Source: Lunatimonas sp.
GTDB lineage: Bacteria > Bacteroidota > Bacteroidia > Cytophagales > Cyclobacteriaceae
Assembly (NCBI RefSeq): GCF_020832325.1
Contig: NZ_JAFIEU010000019.1
Span: 62,001 to 126,000 of the forward strand
Direction: 5' to 3'
Length of the DNA: 64,000 bases
A program made the translations under genes and the position numbers. Positions 7,824 through 17,441 of this stretch are shown here, piece after piece (the first letter of the stretch is position 1; each line of letters opens with the position of its first letter). The notes beneath the pieces were generated by a model, which ran no database searches, was not told the DNA's origin, and worked only from the letters and a program-made list of their open reading frames with translations.

Positions 7824-10800
7824 ATGGTGCAGGTTTTTCCAAGTATTGGTAGGTTATTTACAGTTTCTATGCTTTTTTTTGGAAGCTTTTTTTCCTATTC
7901 CCAACAGGGCTATAGGGAGTTTATCCCCGTCGAACCGGCTATCCTGTCCAATACGTTTGTGAAATGCTTTTTAAAAGACAGGATGGGATTCATGTGGATG
8001 GGGACCGCTGATGGACTGATGCGGTATGATGGTACCAATGTGGTCCACTTTGAGCATAGTCCGGAGGACCCTTACAGCATTCCCCACAACACCGTAAATG
8101 TGGTTTTAGAAGACTCTCTAAATAATCTCTGGGTGGGTACTTCCCAGGGCTTGAGCATCTACGAACGGAATTTGGATAGATTCCTTCCCATTGATTCCTT
8201 AATAGGCATTCAGAACTCCCTCAACAACCGGTATGTAACCTCGCTAGTATCCGATAGACTAGGGAGGGTATGGATTGGTACGCACGGCAACGGTGTGAAT
8301 GTGTTTGATCCAAAGGGAATGATGTTTACCTACCTGGACGGGCTGGACTTCCGCACGCCAGCTCCTTCCCAATACATTAACCACTTAGCGGTCATCAACG
8401 ATGAGATCTGGTGTGGCACCAAAGGGGGGCTTAAAGTCTATAAAGTAGGCACTATGGAGCCCGTGGACGTTCCGCCGATCATCGGAAGGGATATGCGCAA
8501 CGAGCAGGTCACCCAGGTTGTGAAGGGTCGGGAGGGCGATGTGATGGTTTCTACGTTAAGTGGTCGAATAATTAGCCTAGTTCCGAGAAACGGATATTAT
8601 TTTCAACAGGATTTGATTCCTGGGGACCTGACAGCAAACGGTACCATGAAGAGTACCTTGAGTTTGGTACAGGCTGAAAACGGAGATGTTTGGGTAGGAG
8701 GCGAATTTTCGGGGCTGAATGTCATCCAAGCAAAGCGGGGAGGCGTAACAAGACTTTCCCAACAGGGAGAAAATTCTTTTCCTACCAGCTCGATCAGGGC
8801 CATATACGAGGACGACGAAGGGTTTGTGTGGATTGGAACCTTTAACAAAGGTGCTTATTTGCTTCGAAATAACGTGCCGAATTTTGACGATTACCAAAAA
8901 GGTCCATTTTCGGAAGCGGTGTTAAGAGGGAAAAATGTCCGGGGTTTTGCAGAAGATCCCGTAGGTAGGGTTTGGATGGCGTACGATGAGCTGGGGTTAG
9001 TGATCTATGACCCCCGCACCCAATCGCTGGGGAAGCCGCCATTTCCCATCGAGACGTTGGATACCAATTACCTGACTGCGTTGGCGTTTGATCGAAACGG
9101 TGATTTATGGATAGGGACCGAAAGTAGAGGTATCTTTCGATACAGCTTGAAGTCAAAATCTATCAGCCGCTTCGAGCTGCGTTCAAATGGGTTTGGAGAC
9201 AACAATGTCTTTTCAATTTACGAAGATAGACGAGGGCGCATTTGGGCGGGGACTATAGGAAGCGGACTTTTTTATTACAACCAGTCGGTAAACCAATTCG
9301 AGTTGCTATGTGAGGAGGATAAGCCGGACTTTATCACCAGGACCTCCTATGTTAGTTCTTATGCAGAGGATGCAGATGGCACCTTCTGGGTAGGTACCAT
9401 GTACGGACTATATGCGCTGACGCCTTTGGCAGCCGGCGGTTACTCGTACAGGTTATTCCTTCACGCGCCGGGAGATTCGTTGGGCCTGAGCAGCAGCACC
9501 ATTCAAACCTTGTTTCTCGACGAACGCAATAACCTTTGGGTGGGTACAGCAGACAATGGGCTGAACGTGAAGCGGAACGGATCGGACCACTTTGAAGTGT
9601 TTCGATCTAAGGATGGCTTAGGAAGCAATGCGATACGGGGTATCACCACAGATATGCATGGCGATTTGTGGATTGCGGGCAGCAGAGGTATTTCCAAGAT
9701 GTCCATGGAGGAAAGGTCATTTACCAATTTTTCGCAGCTTGACGGACTATCTTCCAACAACTTTATCCACAATGCGATCTTAAGGGCACGGGATGGCAAG
9801 CTGTTCTTCGGCAACAACAATGGGTTCAACGCCTTTCTTCCAGAGGATATGCTACCCAATGAAAAGCCGCCGAGGCTATATCTGACCGATTTTAAGATTA
9901 ATAATCAGTCGGTATTGGTAGGTGCTCCCAGGTCACCGCTAAAGGAGCATATCAGCATCTCAACGTCCTTGGAGTTGACCGCAGATCAGCGCTCTTTTGT
10001 CTTAGAGTACGTTGCAGTAGGCTATGGATACCCGAATCGTCATCAATATTGCTACATGCTGGAAGGGTTTGACAAAGATTGGAACTGTGCAGTCAATAAC
10101 CTACAGGCTACCTATACCAATATTGATCCGGGTACTTACACTTTTTTGGTTAAGGCGTCCAATAGCGATGGCGTTTGGTCCGAGGATCCTGTCCGATTGG
10201 AAATTCGGGTGTTGCCCCGTATTTGGGATACTTGGTGGGCCAGACTGGGCTATCTATTGGTATTCGGTGCTTTGTTGACATTTTTTTATAAGTTTCGAAT
10301 GGAGCGGGTCAAAATGAAAAGCCAACTACAATTCGAACGTATGGCAAGAGAACGGGAACATGAAATCAGTGAATCGAAAACGCAGTTTTTCACGAATGTT
10401 TCCCACGAATTACGCACGCCCCTGAGCCTGATCCTTATGCCACTCGAGGGATTAAAGGATTCACCCAAATTGAGCAAGGCTGCCATGGACAAGGTGCAAA
10501 CCGCCTACAATAGTGCCAAGAAGATGATGGGTTTGGTTAATGAATTGCTTGAATTCAATAAGTTGGAAAATGGGAGTGTGAAGCTCAATCTAAAATATGG
10601 AGAGGTAATCCGCTTTTTGGATGAACTAATGGCAAACTTCCGGGGGTTGGCTGAACAGAAAGAAGTAGCCTTTACACTTCATTCGGATCGTGAAGAAATA
10701 TGGACCTGGTTTGATGCCGACAAGCTGGAGAAAATAATGGCGAACATTCTGTCCAATGCGTTTAAATTCACACCGGATAGCGGAAAAATCACGATCAGGG

Positions 10801-11918
10801 TGACCTGTAGGCCGGCAAAGCGCAAATCGGATGGCGGCGCTCAGTGGTTGGAGTTGCAGGTAGTCGACAATGGAATAGGAATTTCTGCCTCGGAATTGCC
10901 TTTTATTTTCAATAAATTTTTCCAGGCTAAGTCTGCGGATGCTATTCCGAATCCAGGTACCGGTATAGGGCTGGCCTTTGCCAGGTCTTTGGCAGAACAG
11001 CATTTGGGCACCATAACAGCTCAGAGTATCCCTCACGAACGGACCACCTTTACCGTTCAGCTTCCCTTAGGAGAAGCTGCCTACAGGGAGAAAGGCTTAC
11101 TCGCAACGGAGCTGGATGCTGCTTCTAGTGCAGCAGAGTTGGAGGAGGCCGTCTCGGAGGAAAAGGCGAAGCGTCAACTGTTGATAGTAGAAGATAACGA
11201 TGAGTTGCGGATGTATTTGGTGGCTGAGTTTGAAGATGAGTTTGAAGTGCTTGACGCGAAGGATGGGGAGGAAGGATTGCGTCTAGCGGTAGACCATGTG
11301 CCCGATTTGGTGTTGAGCGATGTCCTTATGCCCAAGATGTCTGGACTGGAGATTTGTCGGGAGCTTAAAAGCAATATGAAAACAAGTCATATTCCCGTGG
11401 TCCTTCTCACTGCAAAAGCCACGGTAGATGACCAGGTTTCAGGTATCGAAAATGGCGCGGACCTATACATTACCAAACCATTTAGCATTCGGGTGTTGAA
11501 AGCCAGTGTGGTTAAATTGATTGACTCCCGTATAGAGCTTTTTGCGAAATTCAGCCAAGAGGTATACCTCACCCCCTCCAAGCTTGCAGGAAGTAAGCTA
11601 GAGGAGGAGTTTCTACAGCAAGTGGTTGGATACATCGAATCAAATATTCAAGATAGCCAGCTTGGCGTGGATGCGATTGCCGATAATCTAAACCTGAGTC
11701 GTACCCAAGTGTACCGTAAAATCAAAGCCTTGACCGGTAAATCGGTCGTGGAGTTTATTCGAACCGTCCGGTTAAAAAAAGCAATCAAATACATGGATAC
11801 CAAGAAATACTCATTAGGGGAGATTTCTTTTTTGGTTGGCTTCAGTTCCCCCTCTTATTTTACCAGGTCTTTTCGGGAGACTTTTGGCAAAGCACCTTCC
11901 GAATACATTCGGGATTGA
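7824..11918 (+). CDS. Hybrid two-component system regulator (HTCS): propeller sensor, histidine kinase, receiver, AraC HTH
   Basis: This 1364-residue inner-membrane protein carries sensing and transcription control in one chain. In order: signal peptide (about 1-27); periplasmic two-component beta-propeller repeats to about residue 680, with many WVGT/WIGT motifs; a Y_Y_Y domain about 720-795; a transmembrane segment about 803-823; a HisKA domain with the phospho-acceptor H861 (VSHELRTPLS); an HATPase domain with VDNGIGIS and GTGIGLAFA; a receiver domain with phospho-acceptor D1166 (LSDVLMPKMSG); and an AraC-type DNA-binding domain about 1255-1364. HTCS proteins bind a released oligosaccharide and activate the adjacent glycan locus. 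The SusC gene begins about 290 bp downstream in the same direction and is the likely target. Confidence 0.96.
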   Translation: MVQVFPSIGRLFTVSMLFFGSFFSYSQQGYREFIPVEPAILSNTFVKCFLKDRMGFMWMGTADGLMRYDGTNVVHFEHSPEDPYSIPHNTVNVVLEDSLNNLWVGTSQGLSIYERNLDRFLPIDSLIGIQNSLNNRYVTSLVSDRLGRVWIGTHGNGVNVFDPKGMMFTYLDGLDFRTPAPSQYINHLAVINDEIWCGTKGGLKVYKVGTMEPVDVPPIIGRDMRNEQVTQVVKGREGDVMVSTLSGRIISLVPRNGYYFQQDLIPGDLTANGTMKSTLSLVQAENGDVWVGGEFSGLNVIQAKRGGVTRLSQQGENSFPTSSIRAIYEDDEGFVWIGTFNKGAYLLRNNVPNFDDYQKGPFSEAVLRGKNVRGFAEDPVGRVWMAYDELGLVIYDPRTQSLGKPPFPIETLDTNYLTALAFDRNGDLWIGTESRGIFRYSLKSKSISRFELRSNGFGDNNVFSIYEDRRGRIWAGTIGSGLFYYNQSVNQFELLCEEDKPDFITRTSYVSSYAEDADGTFWVGTMYGLYALTPLAAGGYSYRLFLHAPGDSLGLSSSTIQTLFLDERNNLWVGTADNGLNVKRNGSDHFEVFRSKDGLGSNAIRGITTDMHGDLWIAGSRGISKMSMEERSFTNFSQLDGLSSNNFIHNAILRARDGKLFFGNNNGFNAFLPEDMLPNEKPPRLYLTDFKINNQSVLVGAPRSPLKEHISISTSLELTADQRSFVLEYVAVGYGYPNRHQYCYMLEGFDKDWNCAVNNLQATYTNIDPGTYTFLVKASNSDGVWSEDPVRLEIRVLPRIWDTWWARLGYLLVFGALLTFFYKFRMERVKMKSQLQFERMAREREHEISESKTQFFTNVSHELRTPLSLILMPLEGLKDSPKLSKAAMDKVQTAYNSAKKMMGLVNELLEFNKLENGSVKLNLKYGEVIRFLDELMANFRGLAEQKEVAFTLHSDREEIWTWFDADKLEKIMANILSNAFKFTPDSGKITIRVTCRPAKRKSDGGAQWLELQVVDNGIGISASELPFIFNKFFQAKSADAIPNPGTGIGLAFARSLAEQHLGTITAQSIPHERTTFTVQLPLGEAAYREKGLLATELDAASSAAELEEAVSEEKAKRQLLIVEDNDELRMYLVAEFEDEFEVLDAKDGEEGLRLAVDHVPDLVLSDVLMPKMSGLEICRELKSNMKTSHIPVVLLTAKATVDDQVSGIENGADLYITKPFSIRVLKASVVKLIDSRIELFAKFSQEVYLTPSKLAGSKLEEEFLQQVVGYIESNIQDSQLGVDAIADNLNLSRTQVYRKIKALTGKSVVEFIRTVRLKKAIKYMDTKKYSLGEISFLVGFSSPSYFTRSFRETFGKAPSEYIRD

Positions 11919-12126
11919 TTCTATCTGGTGCTTAATTGACAGATTATCAGGGTGTAATCTGCTATGAATCAAAATTGATAGCGATTGTTAAATTTGTACA
12001 ACTGCAACTTTCGTTTTTTTAACAATTTAGTGATCGAAAAAAATGGCATTTCCGGCCGGAGTGTTCCAAGCAAGCTAATCGATTAATTGAAAACGGTAAC
12101 TGCCCTTTGACCGGCGGTTTTATACA

Positions 12127-12155
12127 TGCACTTCTCAAAAGCATGGAGAGGTGCA
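12127..12155 (+). promoter_or_regulatory. Stem-loop in the SusC leader
   Basis: TGCACTTCTC (12127-12136) can pair with GAGAGGTGCA (12146-12155), giving 10 bp with one G-U wobble and a 9-nt loop. It ends about 55 nt before the chosen susC start. Its role, if any, is unknown; it could affect leader stability or translation. Confidence 0.35.
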
Positions 12156-12210
12156 AGCATGTCTATGTTCAAAACTAAACCAAAATAACAACTTGAATAA
12201 ACCCAATTGT

Positions 12211-15200
12211 ATGCGAAAGTTCATGTTACCAAACCTACCATTTGGGAAGATTGGGGTGATTGGCAGGCGGATATGCCTCCTATTCGTCATCTTCCTGTAT
12301 TACGATATTGCAATGGCCCAAGTGTCCGTGTCTGGAACGATACGGGATGATTCCGGAGAAACGCTTCCGGGTGTAAATGTACAATTGAAAGGAACCAGCT
12401 CTGGAACCATCAGCAACATTGATGGAAGTTACTCGATCACTGTCCCAAACGAACAAGCCGTATTGGTGTTTTCGTTTATTGGCTTAACCACCCAAGAGGT
12501 CACTGTGGGAAACCGGACCGTTATAGACATCACGATGGACTCCAGCCTAGAGGCGTTGTCTGAAGTAGTGGTTGTTGGATATGGAGTCCAACGTAAGAGT
12601 GACATCACAGGAGCCATGTCCAGTATAGGTGATCGCGACCTTCGGGACGTGCCTGTGGCAAATATCACGCAGGCGCTTCAGGGTAGGGCTGCGGGTGTTG
12701 AAATAAATTCGACCTCCAGTCGCCCAGGTGCCGGGGGCCAAATCCGGATTCGGGGTAGTCGGTCTTTTACCGGCTCAAACGACCCACTGATCGTTGTGGA
12801 TGGGATTCCGTTCACAGGAACGATCAACGATATCAATCCAGATGACATCACGTCGTTGGATATTTTGAAAGATGCTTCTGCAACTGCTATATATGGTTCG
12901 AGGGGGTCAAACGGTGTCATTTTGATCACTACACGGCGTGGTACTTCGGGGAAAACCGAGTTCTATTACAACGGCTATACCGGTATAAATGGTGCCATCG
13001 GACAATACCGGGTAATGAACGGCCAAGAATTTTCTCGGTTTCGCGATGAAGCGGTGGCGGCAGGCGCGGCGTATGCTGCCACGGATGACGAAGCGGCTAA
13101 TCTGGCGGCAGGACGCGACGTAAATTGGCAGGACGAAATGTATCAAGGCGGCTACATCACCAATCACCTAGTGGGAGCGCTCGGGGGCACCGAGACCACG
13201 CAATTTAACCTTTCCGCCGGTTATTTTAAGGAGACTACTGTTATTCCGGGCCAAGATTTCCAACGGTACTCCCTCCAAGGTGTGATCGATCAAAAGATCG
13301 GTAGCCGGGTGAAAATTGGAATGAGTACCAAAAATTCGTTTAACATCAACAATGGAGAGGGCGTAAGCAATATGTTTTCTTTGCTTACACTTAGCCCGCT
13401 TTTCAACGCCTACGAGCCGGATGGATCGATCAATGTGTTTCCAGGTATCGGTAGCCCAAATCCAGAAACGATTAACCCCCTTCTTGTACGCAACCAAGAT
13501 AATTGGGCCCAGCAGCGACGAAGGCTACGAACATTTAACAGTTTGTATGGTGAAGTAAAGTTGGCCGAAGGCTTGACTTACCGTTTGAATGTAGGGGTTG
13601 ATTTGTCGCAGGACAATTACGGATTCTTCGCAGGATCGAACACTCCATTTAGAAATGGATCAGTCAATCAGGCGGAGGTGCAAAACACCAACAGTTGGAG
13701 TTATACCCTAGAACATCTCATCAACTACGATAAGACCTTTGGAGAGGATCACAAGTTCTCCTTCACAGGGCTCTTCTCTGCGCAGGAAGCAGAGGACTTT
13801 GGTAGTGCTGCTTTGGCTACCGGATTGCCTGCAGATTATATGCTCTATTATAACCTAGGCTTAGGAACGTCTTCCGTGCCATTAAATAACAACTTCTATG
13901 CGAGATGGGGCTTACTTTCCTACATGGGCCGCGTGAACTATGCGTTTCAAGATAGATTCCTAGTTACTCTGACTGCACGTGCTGACGGTTCTTCCCGGTT
14001 GGCAGCTGGAAATAAGTGGTTTTATTATCCAGCAGCTGCATTTGCATGGAATATGCACAACGAATCCTTTCTTCAAGGAAGCGAAGTACTCTCTAATTTA
14101 AAATTAAGGTTCGGAATCGGTACAACGTCTAATCAGGCCGTAAATCCTTATGCGTCCCTTGGAGGGCTAGGAGGGTTTGATGGGCGAACCGCAGAGCCCT
14201 ATAATTTTGGATCCACGGGTGCCTTTGGATACTTGGTTACCGCCTCACCCAACAACAACCTAACTTGGGAGTTTACCACGACTACCAATTTGGGATTGGA
14301 CTTTGGATTATTTAACAACCGGATCATGGGTACCTTGGAAGTGTATCAACAGGACACCAAGGACATCCTTCAGTTTGTTACCCTTCCACCTACTTCAGGT
14401 GTAGGGGGAGTTACCCGGAATGTGGGAGAATCCAGAAACCGGGGAATTGAGCTAACCCTTAATACACTGAATGTGGAGCGTCCTTCCGGATTTACCTGGA
14501 CCACGGATATCAACTTGTATTTGAACCGAAGTGAGATCCGCTTTCTAGCCGGAGGGGTTGATGCAGATATTGCACGGGGTTGGCACGTAGGACATCCAAT
14601 CGATGTGATCTACGACTTTGAAAAGATTGGAATCGTACAGGAAGGGGAAACCTATTTGCCGGGATTTTTCCCAGGAATGATCAAAATCAAGGATCAACCT
14701 ACGATCGATACCACCGGAGACGGAATACCTGATACACCCGATGGTGTGATCAACGCGGACGATAGGGTAATACTCGGAACTCCCCAGGCAGATTGGGCTG
14801 GTGGATTAACCAGTAGAATGTCCTACAAAGGCTTTGATTTCAATGTGGTTGCTTTTGGCCGGGTTGGGGGGATGCTGGTGAGCAACTTCTATCAGGCAAA
14901 TATCGGTAATCCAATTAATTCGATGGAAGGAAGGAGAAACGGTCCCTTGGTGGACTATTGGACGCCAGACAATCCCACCAATGCTTTTCCTCGCCCGGGT
15001 ATGGGACAGGTTCCCGAGTTTGGGTCAACCTTAGGGTATTTTGATGCGACCTTCATGAAAATCAGGAGTATGCAGTTGGGATATTCTTTTTCCAATAACT
15101 TCCTAGAGCGAAACAAGCTATCATCTCTGTACATCTATTTGCAGGCTCAGAATCCCTTCCAAGCCTTTTTCAGTGAGTATGTTCGTGCTGGCGGCTTGGA

Positions 15201-15330
15201 TCCTGAAACCAACGGCTTTGGGGGCTCTGTGACGCCCGGATTTGGGCCCAATGGCACCAACCGGCTGACGGTCAATCCAAATACACCTCCCACAAGAGCG
15301 TTTATTTTAGGTATAAACTTTAGATACTAA
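12211..15330 (+). CDS. SusC/RagA-family TonB-dependent outer-membrane transporter (locus 1)
   Basis: This is a TonB-linked outer-membrane pore that imports glycan fragments with its SusD partner. I chose the ATG at 12211 (MRKFMLPNLPF) because it gives a compact signal peptide ending near MAQ; the longer frame to 12151 adds 20 polar residues and begins inside a stem-loop. The mature protein has about 1015 residues. In order it has a carboxypeptidase-regulatory-like domain (VSVSGTIRDDSGETLPGVNV), a TonB box with SEVVVVGYG, a plug with the NITQALQGRAAGV and RIRGSRS segments, and a 22-strand barrel ending in a terminal aromatic (GINFRY). The lipoprotein partner gene follows after 5 bp. Confidence 0.96.
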   Translation: MRKFMLPNLPFGKIGVIGRRICLLFVIFLYYDIAMAQVSVSGTIRDDSGETLPGVNVQLKGTSSGTISNIDGSYSITVPNEQAVLVFSFIGLTTQEVTVGNRTVIDITMDSSLEALSEVVVVGYGVQRKSDITGAMSSIGDRDLRDVPVANITQALQGRAAGVEINSTSSRPGAGGQIRIRGSRSFTGSNDPLIVVDGIPFTGTINDINPDDITSLDILKDASATAIYGSRGSNGVILITTRRGTSGKTEFYYNGYTGINGAIGQYRVMNGQEFSRFRDEAVAAGAAYAATDDEAANLAAGRDVNWQDEMYQGGYITNHLVGALGGTETTQFNLSAGYFKETTVIPGQDFQRYSLQGVIDQKIGSRVKIGMSTKNSFNINNGEGVSNMFSLLTLSPLFNAYEPDGSINVFPGIGSPNPETINPLLVRNQDNWAQQRRRLRTFNSLYGEVKLAEGLTYRLNVGVDLSQDNYGFFAGSNTPFRNGSVNQAEVQNTNSWSYTLEHLINYDKTFGEDHKFSFTGLFSAQEAEDFGSAALATGLPADYMLYYNLGLGTSSVPLNNNFYARWGLLSYMGRVNYAFQDRFLVTLTARADGSSRLAAGNKWFYYPAAAFAWNMHNESFLQGSEVLSNLKLRFGIGTTSNQAVNPYASLGGLGGFDGRTAEPYNFGSTGAFGYLVTASPNNNLTWEFTTTTNLGLDFGLFNNRIMGTLEVYQQDTKDILQFVTLPPTSGVGGVTRNVGESRNRGIELTLNTLNVERPSGFTWTTDINLYLNRSEIRFLAGGVDADIARGWHVGHPIDVIYDFEKIGIVQEGETYLPGFFPGMIKIKDQPTIDTTGDGIPDTPDGVINADDRVILGTPQADWAGGLTSRMSYKGFDFNVVAFGRVGGMLVSNFYQANIGNPINSMEGRRNGPLVDYWTPDNPTNAFPRPGMGQVPEFGSTLGYFDATFMKIRSMQLGYSFSNNFLERNKLSSLYIYLQAQNPFQAFFSEYVRAGGLDPETNGFGGSVTPGFGPNGTNRLTVNPNTPPTRAFILGINFRY

Positions 15331-15335
15331 GGACG

Positions 15336-17147
15336 ATGAAAAACACACTGAAAAAATATATATACCTGGTATTTGCAGCTAGTTTGACCGCTACGGGCTG
15401 TGGCGATCTGCTAGAGGAACAACCCAGACAATTGACACCGGACTTCTTTCGGACCGCACAGGGGCTGGAATCCGGAATTACCGCAGCCTATGCTTCGTTT
15501 CGTAATTTTTATGGCAACGAAGGGGGTATGAACGTCACGGTGTACGGCACCGACGAGTTTACTCATGGAGAGCAGGTAACCAATCCTCCCTTTAACGTGT
15601 ACAATAACGCCCTAAATCCGATGGAGGGATCTCCCGGCAGTATTTGGGGAAGATCTTATCCGGCCATCAATACCTGTAACGGGATCATTGAATTGGGACA
15701 GGATGCTACCGACTTACCCGAAGCCGATAGAAACCGGTTGATCGCCGAAGCCAAATTTATACGTGCCAATTGGTATTACCTTTTGGTGACACAGTTTGGT
15801 GAGGTTACCCTGGATTTGGGTTCTGGCCCCCTCCGGTTTAACCAAAGTACGGAAAACCTCGCATCCCGCGCTCCAATTGCCGACGTTTATCAGGCCATCA
15901 TCGATGACTTGGAAACCATTACCGATGGTCTAAACGGCGATGATCTGCCGGACGCACGTCCGGGATCTGGCCAAGAAGGTCGTGCATGGAAGGCCTCTGC
16001 ATTGCACCTGTTGTCAAAGGTGTACTTGACCAGGGCTTGGTCTGCTGCTGGACAAAGCGGCGATTACCAGCGAGCCTACGACATTGCGATGCAACTGATC
16101 AATAACAAGGCTACCTACGGGGTTGATTTGTTGCCGGATTACGCCAATGTGCATTCAGAGGGGAACGAATACAATTCCGAAACCTTGTTTATGGTCAACT
16201 GGAACGACAATATCATTTACAACGACTATTCACCGTTCGGAGGACCCAACTACCAGAATAGGAGCAGCTTTTTCTTTAATTGCCGCTACGACGACAACTT
16301 GGTGGGATTGGTTCGCGATGTGGCTAATGGCCGGCCTTGGGTACGCTATAAGCCTACTGAATGGCTTTTGAATGAAGCCTTTGCAGATAAAATAAACGAT
16401 TCCCGGTTCGACAAGAGCTTCAAAACCGTGTGGTATGTGAATTCGGTTTCTACGCGAAATCCGAAGGGACTTGCGCTGGGTGATACGGCAGTTTGGATGG
16501 TTCCTCAACATTTGGCCGATGAGGTGGCACCTACGAAAGATACGCGGAGGTACCTGGTGTTTTTACCAGAGGAGGCCACCGATCCGAACTCCTACTTTGG
16601 CCAAAACTTTGCCGATTATACGGGGTACAATGTCCAAAACCGGTACTACCCTGTGTTAAAGAAGTATCTGTCTTCGGCACCTAGGCCAAATAATGATGCA
16701 AATATCACATCACTTAGGCCCTTTATCGTATATCGTTTTGCAGAAACCTACCTCATCGCCGCTGAGGCGGCCTATCAGTTAGGCAATGCCACCGAAGCGG
16801 CCAACCTGCTAAATGTGGTACGGGCACGTGCTGCGGCATCTCCGGAACAGGTATCTACCATGACTGGCAGTACGCTGGGGGACTTGAATTCTCAGGGAAT
16901 CGACTATATCCTCGACGAGCGAACCAGGGAACTGGCCGGAGAGCAAATGAGGTGGATGGATTTGGTACGTACGGGAAGGTTGGTTGGTCGGGTTACCGAA
17001 TTTAATAGCCGTCCCGCCAGGCCAGGAGCTTTGGTGCCGGAACCGCAGCCCCACCATGTGCTTAGACCGATCCCAAAGGGACAAATTGATTCCAGCGTGG
17101 ATCCTTCGCAGGCCGATGGACGGTTTGTCCAGAATCCTGGATATTAA
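15336..17147 (+). CDS. SusD/RagB-family glycan-binding outer-membrane lipoprotein (locus 1)
   Basis: This is a surface lipoprotein that caps the SusC barrel and binds substrate. It has 603 residues, a signal peptide and the lipobox TATGCGD. Typical SusD features are the tetratricopeptide-like helices, the NTCNGIIELG segment, EAKFIRANWYYLLVTQFGEV near residue 145, and the C-terminal RPFIVYRFAETYLIAAEAAY and LDERTRELAGEQMRWMDLVRTGRL blocks. It begins 5 bp after susC, so the two are translationally linked. A strong terminator follows at 17206-17250, so this pair may form its own transcript, separate from the enzymes downstream. Confidence 0.96.
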   Translation: MKNTLKKYIYLVFAASLTATGCGDLLEEQPRQLTPDFFRTAQGLESGITAAYASFRNFYGNEGGMNVTVYGTDEFTHGEQVTNPPFNVYNNALNPMEGSPGSIWGRSYPAINTCNGIIELGQDATDLPEADRNRLIAEAKFIRANWYYLLVTQFGEVTLDLGSGPLRFNQSTENLASRAPIADVYQAIIDDLETITDGLNGDDLPDARPGSGQEGRAWKASALHLLSKVYLTRAWSAAGQSGDYQRAYDIAMQLINNKATYGVDLLPDYANVHSEGNEYNSETLFMVNWNDNIIYNDYSPFGGPNYQNRSSFFFNCRYDDNLVGLVRDVANGRPWVRYKPTEWLLNEAFADKINDSRFDKSFKTVWYVNSVSTRNPKGLALGDTAVWMVPQHLADEVAPTKDTRRYLVFLPEEATDPNSYFGQNFADYTGYNVQNRYYPVLKKYLSSAPRPNNDANITSLRPFIVYRFAETYLIAAEAAYQLGNATEAANLLNVVRARAAASPEQVSTMTGSTLGDLNSQGIDYILDERTRELAGEQMRWMDLVRTGRLVGRVTEFNSRPARPGALVPEPQPHHVLRPIPKGQIDSSVDPSQADGRFVQNPGY

Positions 17148-17205
17148 GCGATTGGCCTTTTTCACTTATTCATACGCATAACCTATTTCCAAACCTATTT
17201 TACCT

Positions 17206-17250
17206 ACCCTTTAAGGAGTCCTTCTATAGGACTTCTTAAAGGGTTTTTTG
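17206..17250 (+). terminator. Intrinsic terminator after the locus-1 SusC/SusD pair
   Basis: CCCTTTAAGGAGTCC (17207-17221) pairs with GGACTTCTTAAAGGG (17229-17243), a 15-bp stem with one G-U, a 7-nt loop and a following run of six T. It ends the SusC/SusD transcript. Confidence 0.85.
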
Positions 17251-17409
17251 GTTTATGGGGTAGGTGTGGGCTAATAAAACGAGTTTGCTTATGAAGCTTG
17301 TAGCTGAACTAACTGATTGCTTTCGGTGTAGCGTTGGAGTCTCTTTTACAGCCGAATGTCTGCATGTAGGTAATGTTTTTATAGGAGGTTGCAACATATA
17401 ATAGTGAAG

Positions 17410-17436
17410 TTGCTTAATTTAGAGCAATTATCTTTG
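17410..17436 (+). promoter_or_regulatory. Candidate Bacteroidota promoter upstream of the 816-residue gene
   Basis: TATCTTTG at 17429-17436 is an exact match to the Bacteroidota -7 box TAnnTTTG, with TTG at 17410-17412 sixteen bases upstream as a possible -33 element. Transcription would begin within a few bases of the ATG at 17442, making the message nearly leaderless. Confidence 0.4.
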
Positions 17437-17441
17437 ACCCT

